Positions 50,160 to 60,190 are shown, counted from the stretch's first letter. The stretch is DNA of 64,000 bases from Flaviflagellibacter deserti (GCF_042652085.1 NZ_JBHSJF010000005.1:248001-312000); one strand, 5' to 3'. Program-made: numbers and translations. Notes: generated by a model not told the origin, from the letters alone.

Positions 50160-52907
50160 ATGGACGCCTCGGTTCACACATCCCATCCCGGCCAGGACCA
50201 CAAGGTCACGCCGATGATGGAGCAGTACATCGAGATCAAGACCGCCAATCCGGACTGCCTGCTGTTCTACCGGATGGGCGACTTCTACGAGCTGTTCTTC
50301 GAGGACGCGGAGCAGGCAAGCCGCGCGCTCGGCATCATGCTGACCAAGCGCGGCAAGCATCAGGGCGAGGACATCCCGATGTGCGGCGTGCCGGTCGAGC
50401 GCGCAGACGATTATCTCCAGCGGCTGATCGCGAAGGGCTTCCGCGTCGCCGTCTGCGAGCAGATCGAGGATCCCGCCGAGGCGAAGAAGCGCGGCGGCAA
50501 ATCCGTTGTGAAGCGCGATGTCGTCCGTCTCGTCACACCAGGTACGCTGACCGAAGACGCACTCCTCGATCCACGCCGCTCCAACCGGCTGATTGCGCTG
50601 TCCCGCGTGCCGACCGGCGAGGACACCGCGCGGATCGGCATCGCCACCGTCGATATCTCGACCGGCGCCTTCATCGTCGAGGAAACCAGCCCGTCCAATC
50701 TCGCGACCGACATCGCCCGTCTCGATCCGGCTGAGATCGTCGTACCGGAAGCCATGCTGGACGACGAGCTTCTCGAAGCCATCATCCGCGGCGCGCGCGT
50801 CCCGATCGCGCCGGTCGCACGCGACATCACCGACGGCGCCACCGCCGAACGACGCCTGACCGAGGCTTTCGGCGTCACGACCTCGGCTGGCTTCGGCCAG
50901 TTGAGCCGGGCCGAACTCGCGGCTGGCGCGACCGCCGTCAGCTATATCGTCCGCACCCAGCGCGGCGCCCGGCCGCCGCTTTCGCCGCCGAAGCAGACCG
51001 GTCGCGACGACGTCCTCCACATCGATGGCGCGACCCGTGCAAGCCTCGAACTCACCCGCACCCTTGGCGGCGACCGCGCCGGCAGTCTGCTCCATGCCAT
51101 CGACCGCACGGTCACCCCCGCCGGGGGCCGCCTGCTCGCCGACCGGCTGGCAAGCCCGCTGACCAGGCCCGGCTCCATCACCCAACGCCTCGACAGCGTC
51201 AGCCTCCTGGTCGAGGACGCACGCCTGCGCCGCGATCTCCGCGCGCTCCTCAAGGCGACGCCCGACCTCGTCCGCGCCGCGCAACGCCTCGCCTTCCGGC
51301 GCGGCGGCCCGCGCGACCTCGCTTGCGTCCGCGATGCATTGATCGCCGGGCGCGACGTGTCGACCGTGCTCGCGGGCCGCGACCTTCCCGCCGAGCTTGG
51401 TGCGATCCGCGAAAGCCTCGGCGCGCCCGATCCCAAAATCCTCGCCGCACTCGGCGACGCATTGGCCGAGACATTGCCGCTCCGCACCTCGGATGGCGGC
51501 TTTGTTCGGTCCGGCTATGATCCGGATCTCGACGCAGCGCGCGAGCTTCGCGACGAGTCTCGCAAGGTGATCGCCCAGCTCCAGACCCGCTATGCCGACG
51601 AGACCGGTCAGAGAACCCTCCGGGTCAAGCACACCAATTTCCTCGGCTTCTTCGTCGAGGTCCCGGCCCCCACCGGTGAAATCCTGCGCACGCCCCCATG
51701 GAACGCGACCTTCGTCCATCGCCAGACGCTGCAGGGCGCGATGCGGTTCTCGACGGTCGAGCTCTCCGACCTCGAACAGCGCATCGCCGCCGCCGGAGAT
51801 CGCGCGCTGGCGATCGAAAGCGCGATCTTCGAGCGGCTGTCCCAAATCGTCATCGAGGCCGGTGACCCGCTGAAGGACCTATCGGACGCACTCGCCGCGC
51901 TCGATGTCGCCTCTGCTCTCGCGGAGCTTGCGGCCGACCGCTCCTATGTCCGGCCCGAAGTCGACCTCTCGCTCGATTTCACCATCGAGGGTGGCCGACA
52001 TCCCGTGGTCGAACAGGCGCTCAACGGCGCGCCCTTCATTGCCAATGGCTGCGATCTCACGCCGTCCGCAAGCGCCGAGAATGGCCGGATTTGCATGATC
52101 ACCGGTCCGAACATGGGCGGTAAGTCGACCTATCTCCGGCAGAACGCGTTGATCGCGATCCTCGCCCAGATTGGCAGTTTCGTACCGGCGAGTTCCGCCA
52201 GGATCGGCGTCGTCGACCGCCTGTTCAGCCGCGTCGGTGCGGCCGACGATCTCGCGCGCGGCCGTTCGACCTTCATGGTCGAGATGGTCGAGACGGCCGC
52301 GATCCTCAATCAGGCCGGCGAGCGCTCGCTCGTCATTCTCGACGAGATCGGTCGCGGCACCTCGACCTTCGACGGCCTGTCGATCGCCTCCGCGACCGTG
52401 GAGCACCTGCACAATTCGAACGGCTGCCGCGCACTCTTCGCGACCCATTTCCACGAGCTAACGGAATTGTCGAAGCGCCTGCCACGCCTGTTCAACGCGA
52501 CGATGCGCGTGGCCGAATGGAAGGGCGACGTCGTGCTATTGCACGAAGTCGTGCCGGGCGTTGCCGACCGCTCCTACGGAATCCAGGTCGCCAAGCTCGC
52601 CGGCCTGCCGGCTTCGGTCGTCGAGCGGGCCAAGACCGTGCTGGCCGAGCTTGAAAGCGCCGACCGCACAGGCAAGCGGGGAAAACCTGTCAGCGATCTG
52701 CCGCTGTTCTCCATCGCCGCCGCCGCACCTCCGCCGTCCGCACCGGAGCCAGAGTCAGATCCATCTCTGGACGCCCTGGATGGGATCGACCCCGACGATC
52801 TCACCCCGCGCGCGGCGCTGGAGGCGCTCTATCGCCTAAAGGCTCTCCGCAAGAGTGCATCGCGGGAGTTTCCGCGAGATGCGCGGGCGTCTAAGAAGGA
52901 CAGATGA
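50160..52907 (+). CDS. mutS: DNA mismatch repair protein MutS
   Basis: A 915-residue MutS. The mismatch-recognition domain has LLFYRMGDFYELFFEDAEQA with the conserved Phe-x-Glu (DFYE). The ATPase domain has Walker A GPNMGGKSTYLRQ near residue 650, VDRLFSRVGAADDLARGRST and Walker B VILDEIGRGTSTFDGLSIA. It finds mismatches after replication. Its TGA overlaps the glnD start (ATGA). The mutS-glnD pair is conserved in alphaproteobacteria. Confidence 0.97.
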   Translation: MDASVHTSHPGQDHKVTPMMEQYIEIKTANPDCLLFYRMGDFYELFFEDAEQASRALGIMLTKRGKHQGEDIPMCGVPVERADDYLQRLIAKGFRVAVCEQIEDPAEAKKRGGKSVVKRDVVRLVTPGTLTEDALLDPRRSNRLIALSRVPTGEDTARIGIATVDISTGAFIVEETSPSNLATDIARLDPAEIVVPEAMLDDELLEAIIRGARVPIAPVARDITDGATAERRLTEAFGVTTSAGFGQLSRAELAAGATAVSYIVRTQRGARPPLSPPKQTGRDDVLHIDGATRASLELTRTLGGDRAGSLLHAIDRTVTPAGGRLLADRLASPLTRPGSITQRLDSVSLLVEDARLRRDLRALLKATPDLVRAAQRLAFRRGGPRDLACVRDALIAGRDVSTVLAGRDLPAELGAIRESLGAPDPKILAALGDALAETLPLRTSDGGFVRSGYDPDLDAARELRDESRKVIAQLQTRYADETGQRTLRVKHTNFLGFFVEVPAPTGEILRTPPWNATFVHRQTLQGAMRFSTVELSDLEQRIAAAGDRALAIESAIFERLSQIVIEAGDPLKDLSDALAALDVASALAELAADRSYVRPEVDLSLDFTIEGGRHPVVEQALNGAPFIANGCDLTPSASAENGRICMITGPNMGGKSTYLRQNALIAILAQIGSFVPASSARIGVVDRLFSRVGAADDLARGRSTFMVEMVETAAILNQAGERSLVILDEIGRGTSTFDGLSIASATVEHLHNSNGCRALFATHFHELTELSKRLPRLFNATMRVAEWKGDVVLLHEVVPGVADRSYGIQVAKLAGLPASVVERAKTVLAELESADRTGKRGKPVSDLPLFSIAAAAPPPSAPEPESDPSLDALDGIDPDDLTPRAALEALYRLKALRKSASREFPRDARASKKDR

Positions 52908-55690
52908 ACGTCTCTTTTCGCGCGCTCGAACCGCAAGGCATCCCGGTCACGATCGACCGCGCTTCGCTCGATGCCGAACTCGATCGTCTGGCGACGGAAT
53001 TCAAGGGCGATCTCCAGGGCCGCGACGTGGCGGTCAAGACCCTGCTGAAAGCCGCTCTCGCGCACGGCCGCAATGCCGCGCGCGAACGGCTCGACAAGAA
53101 CAATGATGGGCGGATCTGCGCGCAGGACATCTCGAACCAGATGGACGAGGTGATCCGGGCGCTGCATCGCTATGTCCTGACCCACATCCACCCTCCGGTG
53201 GCCAACCCGGCGCCCAGCGAGCGGCTGGAAGTCATCGCGGTCGGCGGCTACGGCCGCGGAATGCTGGCACCAGGCTCGGACATCGACCTCCTCTTCCTGT
53301 TCCCGAACAAACCGACCCCTTGGGGCGACGCCGTCATCGAGGCGATGCTCTATGTGCTCTGGGACCTCGGCCTGAAGATCGGCCATGCCGCGCGTGGCCT
53401 GGACGAATGTATCAAGCTTGCGCGGGCAGACATCACGATCCGCACGGCCATCCTTGAGGCACGCCGGATCTGCGGCGACGAAGGCCTGGCGGATATGCTC
53501 GCGCATCGCTTCGACAAGGAGGTCGCCCACGGCACCGCGCTCGAATTCGTGACAGCCAAGCTGGCCGAGCGCGACGAGCGCTACAAGCGCACGGATACGT
53601 CGCGCTATGTCGTCGAACCGAACGTCAAGGAAGGCAAAGGTGGCCTCCGCGACCTCCACACGCTCTTCTGGATCGCCAAATACGTCTACGGCGTCCGCGA
53701 CGTTTCCGACCTCGTCGAGGCCAGCCTCTTCACCCGGGAAGAGTTGAAGACTTTCATCAAGGCAGAAGACTTCCTCTGGGCGGTCCGCTGCCACCTGCAC
53801 TTCGTGACCAACCGCGCCGAGGACCGGCTTAGCTTCGAATACCAGCCTGAGATCGCCGCCAAGCTCGGCTACCAAGTCCATCCGGGCCAGCAGGCGGTCG
53901 AGCGCTTCATGAAGCACTATTTCCTTGTCGCGAAGGATGTCGGCGATCTCACCGCCATCGTCTGTGCTGCCATGGAGCAGCGCCACGCAAAGCGTCCGCC
54001 GAAGCTCGACCGACTGTTCAGCCGCTGGTCGCGCTCGCGCCGCCGCGCCCTTCCGAAGACGCCCGATTTCCGCATCGAGAACGAGCGGCTGACCGTCGTC
54101 GACGATCACGTCTTCGTCCGCGATCCGGTCAATCTGATCCGGTTTTTCCAGGTCGCCGATCGCGAGGACGTCGCGCTGCATCCCGACGCGATGCATCTCA
54201 TCACGCGCTCGTTGAAACTGATCGATCGCGACCTCCGGGATAACGCCGAGGCCAACCGCCTCTTCCTCGAGATCCTGACCTCGCGCAACGCGCCTGAAAC
54301 AGTGCTACGCCGCATGAACGAGACCGGCGTGCTCGGCCGCTTCATCCCCGACTTCGGCAAGGTCGTGGCGATGATGCAGTTCAACATGTATCACCACTAT
54401 ACGGTGGACGAGCACTTGATCCGCTCGGTCGGCATCCTAGCGGAAATGGATGCGGGGACGCTGAAGGACGAGCACCCGCTTTCCGCCGAAGTATTGCCGA
54501 CGATCGCCCAGCGCACGGCGCTTTATGTCGCGACCTTGCTCCACGACGTCGCGAAGGGCCGGCCGGAAGATCATTCGATCGCGGGCGCGAAGATCATGCG
54601 CCGCCTCGGGCCCCGCCTCGGACTCTCGGCCGCAGACACAGAAACGGCGTCATGGTTGATCGAGCATCACCTCCTGATGTCGAACACCGCGCAGTCGCGC
54701 GACATTTCCGATCGCAAGACGATCGAGGCCTTTGCCGCGACGGTGCAGACGCTGGAGCGGCTGAAAATGCTGCTCGTGCTCACAGTCAGCGACGTCAAGG
54801 CCGTCGGTCCCGGCGTCTGGAACGGTTGGAAGGGCCAGCTCTTCCGGACGCTCTACTGGGAGACCGAGCTCGTTCTTACCGGCGGCCATTCGGCGGCGGA
54901 CCGCAACGATCGTGTCCGCATGGCCAAACAGGAGACGCGTGACGCGCTGTCGGCGGATTGGAAAGAGAGCGAGATCGACTCCTATCTGGGCCGCCATTAC
55001 GCACCTTATTGGCTCAAGGTCGATCCGGAACGCCGTGTCGCCCATGCCCGTTTCCTTCAACAGGCTGAGAACGAAGACAAGAGCGTCGCGACCATGTTCA
55101 CCAGCGACGCTTTCCGGGGCGTCACTGAAATCACGGTGCTGGCGCAGGACCATCCTCGCCTTCTGGCGGTCATCGCCGGCGCCTGCGCGGCGACCGGGGC
55201 GAACATCGTCGACGCCTATATCAACACCACGACCGACGGCCTCGCCCTCGACTCGATCTTCATCGATCGGGCCTATGACGAGAACGAGGATGAGAACCGA
55301 CGTGCACAACGCGTGGCCACCACGATCGAACGTGCACTCCGCGGCGAGCTGTGGCTGACCGATGCCATGCAGAAGAAGGCGGAGCAGCGGAGCCGCCGGA
55401 CCAAGGCCTTCGATATCGAGCCGCAGATCGTCGTCACCAATGACTGGTCGGACCGCTATACGGTGATCGAGATTTCCGGCCTCGACCGGCCGGGTCTCCT
55501 CTACGACCTGACCTCGACGGTCTCCCAGCTCAATCTCAACATCGCCTCGGCGCATGTGGTGACGTTCGGCGAGAAGGCGGTCGACACGTTCTATGTGACC
55601 GATCTCACCGGCTACAAGATCACGAGCGAGGTCAGGCAGGCCACGATCCGGCGCGAATTGCTGGCCGTCTTCGATCCGGCGAACGGCTAG
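52904..55690 (+). CDS. glnD: bifunctional [PII] uridylyltransferase/UMP-removing enzyme
   Basis: A 928-residue nitrogen sensor. The nucleotidyltransferase domain has GGYGRGMLAPGSDIDLLF near residue 117 (GxD-x-D). The HD domain has HYTVDEHLIRSVGILAEMD and YVATLLHDVAKGRPEDH near residue 545. Two C-terminal ACT domains, ITVLAQDHPRLLAVIAG and YTVIEISGLDRPGLLYDLT, bind glutamine. It uridylylates PII proteins under nitrogen limitation and removes UMP when glutamine is high. It overlaps mutS, and its stop overlaps the next gene's stop on the other strand. Confidence 0.97.
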   Translation: MNVSFRALEPQGIPVTIDRASLDAELDRLATEFKGDLQGRDVAVKTLLKAALAHGRNAARERLDKNNDGRICAQDISNQMDEVIRALHRYVLTHIHPPVANPAPSERLEVIAVGGYGRGMLAPGSDIDLLFLFPNKPTPWGDAVIEAMLYVLWDLGLKIGHAARGLDECIKLARADITIRTAILEARRICGDEGLADMLAHRFDKEVAHGTALEFVTAKLAERDERYKRTDTSRYVVEPNVKEGKGGLRDLHTLFWIAKYVYGVRDVSDLVEASLFTREELKTFIKAEDFLWAVRCHLHFVTNRAEDRLSFEYQPEIAAKLGYQVHPGQQAVERFMKHYFLVAKDVGDLTAIVCAAMEQRHAKRPPKLDRLFSRWSRSRRRALPKTPDFRIENERLTVVDDHVFVRDPVNLIRFFQVADREDVALHPDAMHLITRSLKLIDRDLRDNAEANRLFLEILTSRNAPETVLRRMNETGVLGRFIPDFGKVVAMMQFNMYHHYTVDEHLIRSVGILAEMDAGTLKDEHPLSAEVLPTIAQRTALYVATLLHDVAKGRPEDHSIAGAKIMRRLGPRLGLSAADTETASWLIEHHLLMSNTAQSRDISDRKTIEAFAATVQTLERLKMLLVLTVSDVKAVGPGVWNGWKGQLFRTLYWETELVLTGGHSAADRNDRVRMAKQETRDALSADWKESEIDSYLGRHYAPYWLKVDPERRVAHARFLQQAENEDKSVATMFTSDAFRGVTEITVLAQDHPRLLAVIAGACAATGANIVDAYINTTTDGLALDSIFIDRAYDENEDENRRAQRVATTIERALRGELWLTDAMQKKAEQRSRRTKAFDIEPQIVVTNDWSDRYTVIEISGLDRPGLLYDLTSTVSQLNLNIASAHVVTFGEKAVDTFYVTDLTGYKITSEVRQATIRRELLAVFDPANG

Positions 55691-56181
55691 TTCAGCTCGA
55701 TCTGCATGAAGACGAGATCGAGAAGGCGGCCGAACTTCCGGCCGACCTTGTCGAGCTTTCCGGTCGTCCTGAATCCGAAAGCCTCGTGCAGCGCGATCGA
55801 GGCCTTGTTCTCCGAATCGATCGCTGCGACCATCACGTCCTTGCCGATACCGCGCGCCGCCTCCATCAAGGCGACGAGCAAGGCCTTTCCGACACCGCGG
55901 CGACGGGCATTGGGGCCGATATAGAGCGAATGCTCGACCGTTCCGCGAAAGCCTTCGAACGCCCGGAAATCGCCGAAGCTGCCATAACCCAGCACCTCGC
56001 CGTTTTCGGCCGCAACAAGGATCGGATATCCCTGTCGGCGTCGCATCTCGAACCAGGCCTGCCGATCCTCCAGGGTCGATACGTGATCGACCCAGATCGC
56101 GCTCGAGTTCTCGATGGCATCATTGTAGATCGCGAGGATGGTCGGAAGGTCGGCCTCGGTCGCCGCGCGGATCTCTACCAT
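55687..56181 (-). CDS. GNAT acetyltransferase, phosphinothricin-acetyltransferase-like
   Basis: A 164-residue GNAT enzyme. VEIRAATEADLPTILAIYND and ENSSAIWVDHVSTLEDRQAW match the PAT/YncA-type subgroup. GYGSFGDFRAFEGFRGTVEH and SLYIGPNARRRGVGKALLVA carry the acetyl-CoA loop (R-R-x-G-x-G/A). It may acetylate an amino-acid analogue such as L-phosphinothricin or methionine sulfone. The substrate is only suggested by the family. Confidence 0.85.
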   Translation of the reverse strand: MVEIRAATEADLPTILAIYNDAIENSSAIWVDHVSTLEDRQAWFEMRRRQGYPILVAAENGEVLGYGSFGDFRAFEGFRGTVEHSLYIGPNARRRGVGKALLVALMEAARGIGKDVMVAAIDSENKASIALHEAFGFRTTGKLDKVGRKFGRLLDLVFMQIELN

Positions 56182-56192
56182 ATGACTGCCAC

Positions 56193-57218
56193 TCAGCCTC
56201 TCGGTAGAAGCCCCACCTCGCGGTAGAACCGCTCGGCGCCCGGGTGAAGTGGGAGGCCGAGCCCGCTCGGCGCCGTCTCCGGCCGGATCATCTTTCCCTT
56301 TGCGTGGCCATTGTCGAGCAGCTTGCGGGTGTTGTTGTTCCAGAGCGCCCTGGTCACGGCATAAATCAGATCGTCCGGCTGCGTTTCGCTGGTCACCAGC
56401 AACGCGTTGACGCTCAGCGTCTTGGCTTCGTATCCGACCCCCGCATAGGTTCCCGCCGCGATCTTGTCCCGCGCGAAATATATGTGCTCCCGCAACACCT
56501 TCTCCGCCTCAGGCCCGTCGAGCGGCACGAGGTCGATGCCGACCGAAGAGGACAGTTCGGCGATCGCCGTCACCGGGGAGCCGCCAATGAAGAAGAAGGC
56601 GTCAAGGCTACCGGCGCGGAGCTGCGCCCCGGCGACATCGGGCTTCATGTAGCTGATGTTGAAATCCTTCTCGGTGACGCCGTAGGCCTGCAGAACGATG
56701 CGGGCATCGATCAGACTGCCAGACCCGGGCTCATCGAGCGCGACGCGCTTGCCCTTGAGATCGCGGACATTGGCAATGCCCGCACCACGGCGTGCCACGA
56801 CGTGGAAGGTCTCCGGGTAGAGATTAGCGATCGCCCGCAATTCGGTGACGCGCGGCTTGCCCTCGAAGACGCCCGTCCCTTCATGAGCCCAGTGCGCGAC
56901 ATCGGACTGCGTCAGTCCGGCCTCGATCTCGCCCTTCTGGATGCCTTCGATGTTGGCGACGGAGCCGTTCGTCGCCAGCGCGACGGCGACCAGACCCGGC
57001 ACGCCGCAGGAGCCGCCGTCATGGCACGGCCGGCTGCCCGGCGGATTGGAAATGGCATTGGCGATCAGTCCGCCAATCGGGAAATAGGTGCCCGCCGTCC
57101 CGCCGGTGCCGATACGGAAGAACTTCATCGCCTGGGCATGGACGTCGAATGCGGCACCGATCGCAATCGCGACGATCAGCGCAAGGGCGGCATTGCGGGT
57201 CCAGGCGAGATTGATCAT
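56193..57218 (-). CDS. TAXI-family TRAP transporter solute-binding protein
   Basis: A 341-residue periplasmic binding protein. A signal peptide (LALIVAIAIGAAFDVHAQA) precedes FFRIGTGGTAGTYFPIGGLI, the diagnostic TAXI N-terminal motif. LKGKRVALDEPGSGSLIDAR is another conserved segment. It would deliver a carboxylate or amino acid to a TRAP membrane complex, but no TRAP permease gene is next to it, so it is an orphan or works with a distant one. ATG 57218 follows AGAGAGGAAC and is preferred to the frame start at 57245. Confidence 0.88.
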   Translation of the reverse strand: MINLAWTRNAALALIVAIAIGAAFDVHAQAMKFFRIGTGGTAGTYFPIGGLIANAISNPPGSRPCHDGGSCGVPGLVAVALATNGSVANIEGIQKGEIEAGLTQSDVAHWAHEGTGVFEGKPRVTELRAIANLYPETFHVVARRGAGIANVRDLKGKRVALDEPGSGSLIDARIVLQAYGVTEKDFNISYMKPDVAGAQLRAGSLDAFFFIGGSPVTAIAELSSSVGIDLVPLDGPEAEKVLREHIYFARDKIAAGTYAGVGYEAKTLSVNALLVTSETQPDDLIYAVTRALWNNNTRKLLDNGHAKGKMIRPETAPSGLGLPLHPGAERFYREVGLLPRG

Positions 57219-57316
57219 GTTCCTCTCTAAGGTTCCGTCATGCACTCATTGCATGAGGAAAAAGCGGAAACAATGAGCCGATTGATCTGGAACAAGAGGC
57301 GTCGCCGGTTATCCCA

Positions 57317-58402
57317 ATGACCGATCGATCGAATTCGTCCGAGGGCCGTTTCGGCCTGCCGCAACTCAACGAACGCTCCCGCGAAATCTTCCGGCAGATC
57401 GTCGACGGCTATCTGGCGACCGGCGAGCCCGTGGGCTCACGCAATGTGTCGCGCATCCTGTCGACTCCGCTATCGCCCGCCTCGGTCCGCAACGTGATGT
57501 CGGATCTCGAAAGCCTCGGCCTCATCCACGCGCCGCATACAAGCGCGGGGCGGCTGCCGACGGAAGTCGGGCTACGCTTCTTCGTCGATGCGATGCTGGA
57601 GATCGGCGAGGTCTCGGAGGAGGAGCGCCGGACGATCGACGCCAAGGTCGCGGGAGCCGGAATCGGCCGGTCGATGGACGATGTCCTGGGACAGGCCTCG
57701 GCCCTGCTGTCCGGCCTGTCGCGTGGCGCGGGCGTCGTGCTGGCGTCCAAACAGAACGCCCGGCTCAAGCACATAGAATTCGTGCAACTCGAACCCCGGC
57801 GTGGCCTGGTGGTACTCGTCGGCGAGGACGGTTCGGTCGAGAACCGGATCCTACCGCTGCCCGTGGGGCTGCCAGCCTCGGCACTGGTCGAGGCAACGAA
57901 TTTCCTGAACGCGCGCATAGCGGGCCGCACGCTCGACGAGACGCGCGCCGAGATCGAAGCCGCACGTCAAGCCGCGATGCAGGAACTCGACGCCCTGACG
58001 GTCGACCTCATAGAGCAGGGACTGGCGAGCTGGGTTTCTGGCGAGGACGCCGAAAGACGGCTCATCGTCCGCGGACAGGCCAATCTTCTGGAGAATCTGA
58101 AGGCTCTCGACGATCTGGAGCGCGTTCGCACCCTGATCGACGACCTCGAAAGCAAAAAGGAAGTCAGCGAACTCCTCGGCCGCGCCGAGAATGCCGATGG
58201 CGTGCGCATCTTCATCGGCTCGGAGAACAAGCTGTTCTCGCTTTCCGGCTCGTCGATGGTAGCGGCCCCCTTCCGCGATGCGCGCCAGAACATCATCGGC
58301 GTGCTCGGCGTCATCGGCCCGACGCGCTTGAACTACGCGCGCGTCGTGCCGATGGTCGACTACACTGCGAAAGTGGTGGGAAAGCTGTTGGGAGAGGGGT
58401 GA
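57317..58402 (+). CDS. hrcA: heat-inducible transcription repressor HrcA
   Basis: A 361-residue repressor. The winged-helix start has LNERSREIFRQIVDGYLATG, SPASVRNVMSDLESLGLIHA and PHTSAGRLPTEVGLRFFVDA, all characteristic of HrcA. The C-terminal GAF-like domain ends with IIGVLGVIGPTRLNYARVVP. It binds CIRCE elements to repress groESL/dnaK-type genes and is refolded by GroEL. I see no CIRCE repeat upstream of it here. Downstream lie the convergent DUF1150 and hsp20 genes. Confidence 0.96.
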   Translation: MTDRSNSSEGRFGLPQLNERSREIFRQIVDGYLATGEPVGSRNVSRILSTPLSPASVRNVMSDLESLGLIHAPHTSAGRLPTEVGLRFFVDAMLEIGEVSEEERRTIDAKVAGAGIGRSMDDVLGQASALLSGLSRGAGVVLASKQNARLKHIEFVQLEPRRGLVVLVGEDGSVENRILPLPVGLPASALVEATNFLNARIAGRTLDETRAEIEAARQAAMQELDALTVDLIEQGLASWVSGEDAERRLIVRGQANLLENLKALDDLERVRTLIDDLESKKEVSELLGRAENADGVRIFIGSENKLFSLSGSSMVAAPFRDARQNIIGVLGVIGPTRLNYARVVPMVDYTAKVVGKLLGEG

Positions 58403-58405
58403 GCC

Positions 58406-58681
58406 TTAGTGGAGGCTCACCGTTTCGAGTTCCTGTTCCCAGGCATTGGCGACCGCTGCTTCCTTGCTGTCGGCAAGGAGGATCGGAGTGCCGTCCGCGC
58501 CCAGAAGCGCGAAGAGTTCGACGCCCGGCTGCAGGTCGGGGGCCTGCGGGAACAGGCGGTTGATCTCGTCGGACTGCATGCTCTTCACATAGGCGAGACG
58601 GCCGCCGCCAAGGCCCTTCAACTGCGCCGCAGTGATGAACGGTTCGGTGTGATTGGTGTTGTCCGCATTCATGTCACTCAT
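58406..58681 (-). CDS. DUF1150 family protein
   Basis: A 91-residue acidic cytoplasmic protein. GGGRLAYVKSMQSDEINRLF and LFALLGADGTPILLADSKEA are DUF1150 motifs. The family is confined mainly to alphaproteobacteria and commonly lies next to hsp20 genes. It overlaps the hsp20 stop by 8 nt, so the two are translationally coupled, suggesting a role in heat-shock or proteostasis. Its stop lies 4 nt from that of hrcA, on the opposite strand. Its biochemical function is unknown. Confidence 0.9.
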   Translation of the reverse strand: MSDMNADNTNHTEPFITAAQLKGLGGGRLAYVKSMQSDEINRLFPQAPDLQPGVELFALLGADGTPILLADSKEAAVANAWEQELETVSLH

Positions 58682-59120
58682 CCTCCGCCCGGCTATGAGA
58701 ACGGGCTACAATGTCGATTTTCCGCACGAGCCGTTCCGGCTGCGGCCGGATGAGGTCGATCGTCAGAAGACCGTTTGCGAGATCCGCAGCGAGAACGTCC
58801 ATGCCCTCGGCCAAAACGAACACCCGCTGGAACTGCCGCGCGGCGATGCCGCGATGCAGAAAGACGCGTCCTTCTTCCTCAGTCTGCCGCCCGCGAATCA
58901 CGAGCTGGCCTTCCTCGAGGGTCACTGACAATTGCTCGGCCGTGAAGCCTGCAACCGCCAATGTGATCCGGAGACGGTCCGGAGCGCCCGCATCCGCGGC
59001 GAGCCTTTCCACATTGTAGGGCGGATAACCGTCGCCGCCTTTGCTCAGACGATCGAGCGTTCGCTCGATCTGATCGAAGCCCAGAAGAAGCGGGCTCGAC
59101 AAAGGGGACAGACGAGTCAT
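58674..59120 (-). CDS. small heat-shock protein Hsp20 (IbpA-like)
   Basis: A 148-residue chaperone. The alpha-crystallin domain spans YPPYNVERLAADAGAPDRLR to LIRPQPERLVRKIDIV, with FTAEQLSVTLEEGQLVIRGR as its conserved core and a GLLTIDL (variant of GVLTxxxP) strand. It holds unfolding proteins in soluble oligomers under heat stress. It lies upstream of DUF1150 in a coupled pair. The candidate sigma-32-like promoter at 59183-59213 would make it heat inducible. Confidence 0.92.
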   Translation of the reverse strand: MTRLSPLSSPLLLGFDQIERTLDRLSKGGDGYPPYNVERLAADAGAPDRLRITLAVAGFTAEQLSVTLEEGQLVIRGRQTEEEGRVFLHRGIAARQFQRVFVLAEGMDVLAADLANGLLTIDLIRPQPERLVRKIDIVARSHSRAEDE

Positions 59121-59182
59121 TCAAAGCCCTCGCTGGAAGCGACTTTGCGATGCGAGACCCAGAATTGGCATCTCACGAACCG

Positions 59183-59213
59183 TTAAATGGTGGGCTTTGC
59201 GGCACGGCGCAAG
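59183..59213 (-). promoter_or_regulatory. candidate RpoH (heat-shock) promoter of hsp20
   Basis: On the minus strand CTTGCGC (59207-59213) lies 13 nt before CCACCATTTAA (59183-59193), resembling CTTG and CCCCAT-type boxes of sigma-32 promoters. The match is partial, and no transcription start can be inferred from sequence alone. Confidence 0.3.
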
Positions 59214-59390
59214 ACGCTAACCGACCGCACTGTTTCCGAAGAATTTTTCGCGGAGCCGCATCGGTTTCGCTATCCGGCGCGTTCAACGCAGGCAAGAATG
59301 TGATCACGAACCTGTGATGGGTTTGATTCGCTCCGGGATGCGTATCTCGGCTGGCGGCTTGTGGTCTCCAACCTCGCTGGGAGATTGAGA

Positions 59391-60179
59391 GTGGCCGAAT
59401 TGAGTTTTCGTCAGAAGGAAATCGTCTCGCTGGCCCGTTTGCAGGGCCGGGTCGGAGTGGACGATCTCGCGCTTCGCTTCGATGTCACGCCGCAGACCAT
59501 CCGCAAGGACCTGAACGAACTCTGCGACATGCGCCTGCTGTCGCGAATCCACGGCGGCGCGATGATCTCGTCCGGCGTCGAGAACCTCGGCTATGAAGCC
59601 CGGCGACAGATCGCGGCACGCGAGAAGCGCGCCATCGGCGAAGCCGCCGCGAAACTCATTCCGAACAATTCTTCGCTGTTTCTGAATATCGGCACGACGA
59701 CCGAAGAGGTCGCCCGCGCTTTGGTGAATCACGAAGGACTCCTCGTGATCACCAATAATCTGAACATTGCGACGCTTCTTTACCCCAATCCGAAAATCGA
59801 AGTGATCGTTGCCGGCGGCCCGGTCCGACGTTCGGATGGCGGTGTCATCGGCGGCGCTGCTGTCGACTTCATCAAACAGTTCAAGGTCGATTTCGCGGTC
59901 ATCGGTACCTCGGCGATCGACGACGAAGGAGCCTTGCTCGACTACGACTTCCGCGAGGTTCGCGTCAGCCAGGCGATCATCGGAAACTCCCGCAAGGTCA
60001 TCCTCGTGACCGACCGCTTCAAGTTCGAGCGCTCCGCGCCCATCCGCGTCGCGCACATCTCGCAGGTGAATATGTTCGTCACCGACTGGATGTCCTCGGA
60101 GAAGGTCCGCGGCCTCTGCCGCGAGCACAATGTCGAGGTCGTCGAGACGGTCGGCTCGCCGCCTGAGACCGAACAATAG
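59391..60179 (+). CDS. glpR: DeoR-family regulator of glycerol metabolism GlpR
   Basis: A 262-residue repressor. The DeoR N-terminal helix-turn-helix is FRQKEIVSLARLQGRVGVDD and FDVTPQTIRKDLNELCDMRL. The effector domain has LFLNIGTTTEEVARALVNHE, VAGGPVRRSDGGVIGGAAVD and FAVIGTSAIDDEGALLDYDF, the sugar-phosphate-binding pattern. It probably represses the glp operon downstream unless glycerol-3-phosphate is present. GTG 59391 is chosen because GGGAGATTGAGA lies just upstream; a GTG at 59361 would add 10 residues. Confidence 0.93.
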   Translation: MAELSFRQKEIVSLARLQGRVGVDDLALRFDVTPQTIRKDLNELCDMRLLSRIHGGAMISSGVENLGYEARRQIAAREKRAIGEAAAKLIPNNSSLFLNIGTTTEEVARALVNHEGLLVITNNLNIATLLYPNPKIEVIVAGGPVRRSDGGVIGGAAVDFIKQFKVDFAVIGTSAIDDEGALLDYDFREVRVSQAIIGNSRKVILVTDRFKFERSAPIRVAHISQVNMFVTDWMSSEKVRGLCREHNVEVVETVGSPPETEQ

Positions 60180-60190
60180 CGAAGCATCAC

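Noticed and set aside
49878..51845. 655-residue minus-strand open frame opposite comM and mutS
   Set aside because: It is antisense to well-supported genes and has the same low-information composition as other GC shadows.
57246..57316. CIRCE element upstream of hrcA
   Set aside because: I looked for the TTAGCACTC-N9-GAGTGCTAA inverted repeat and did not find it here.
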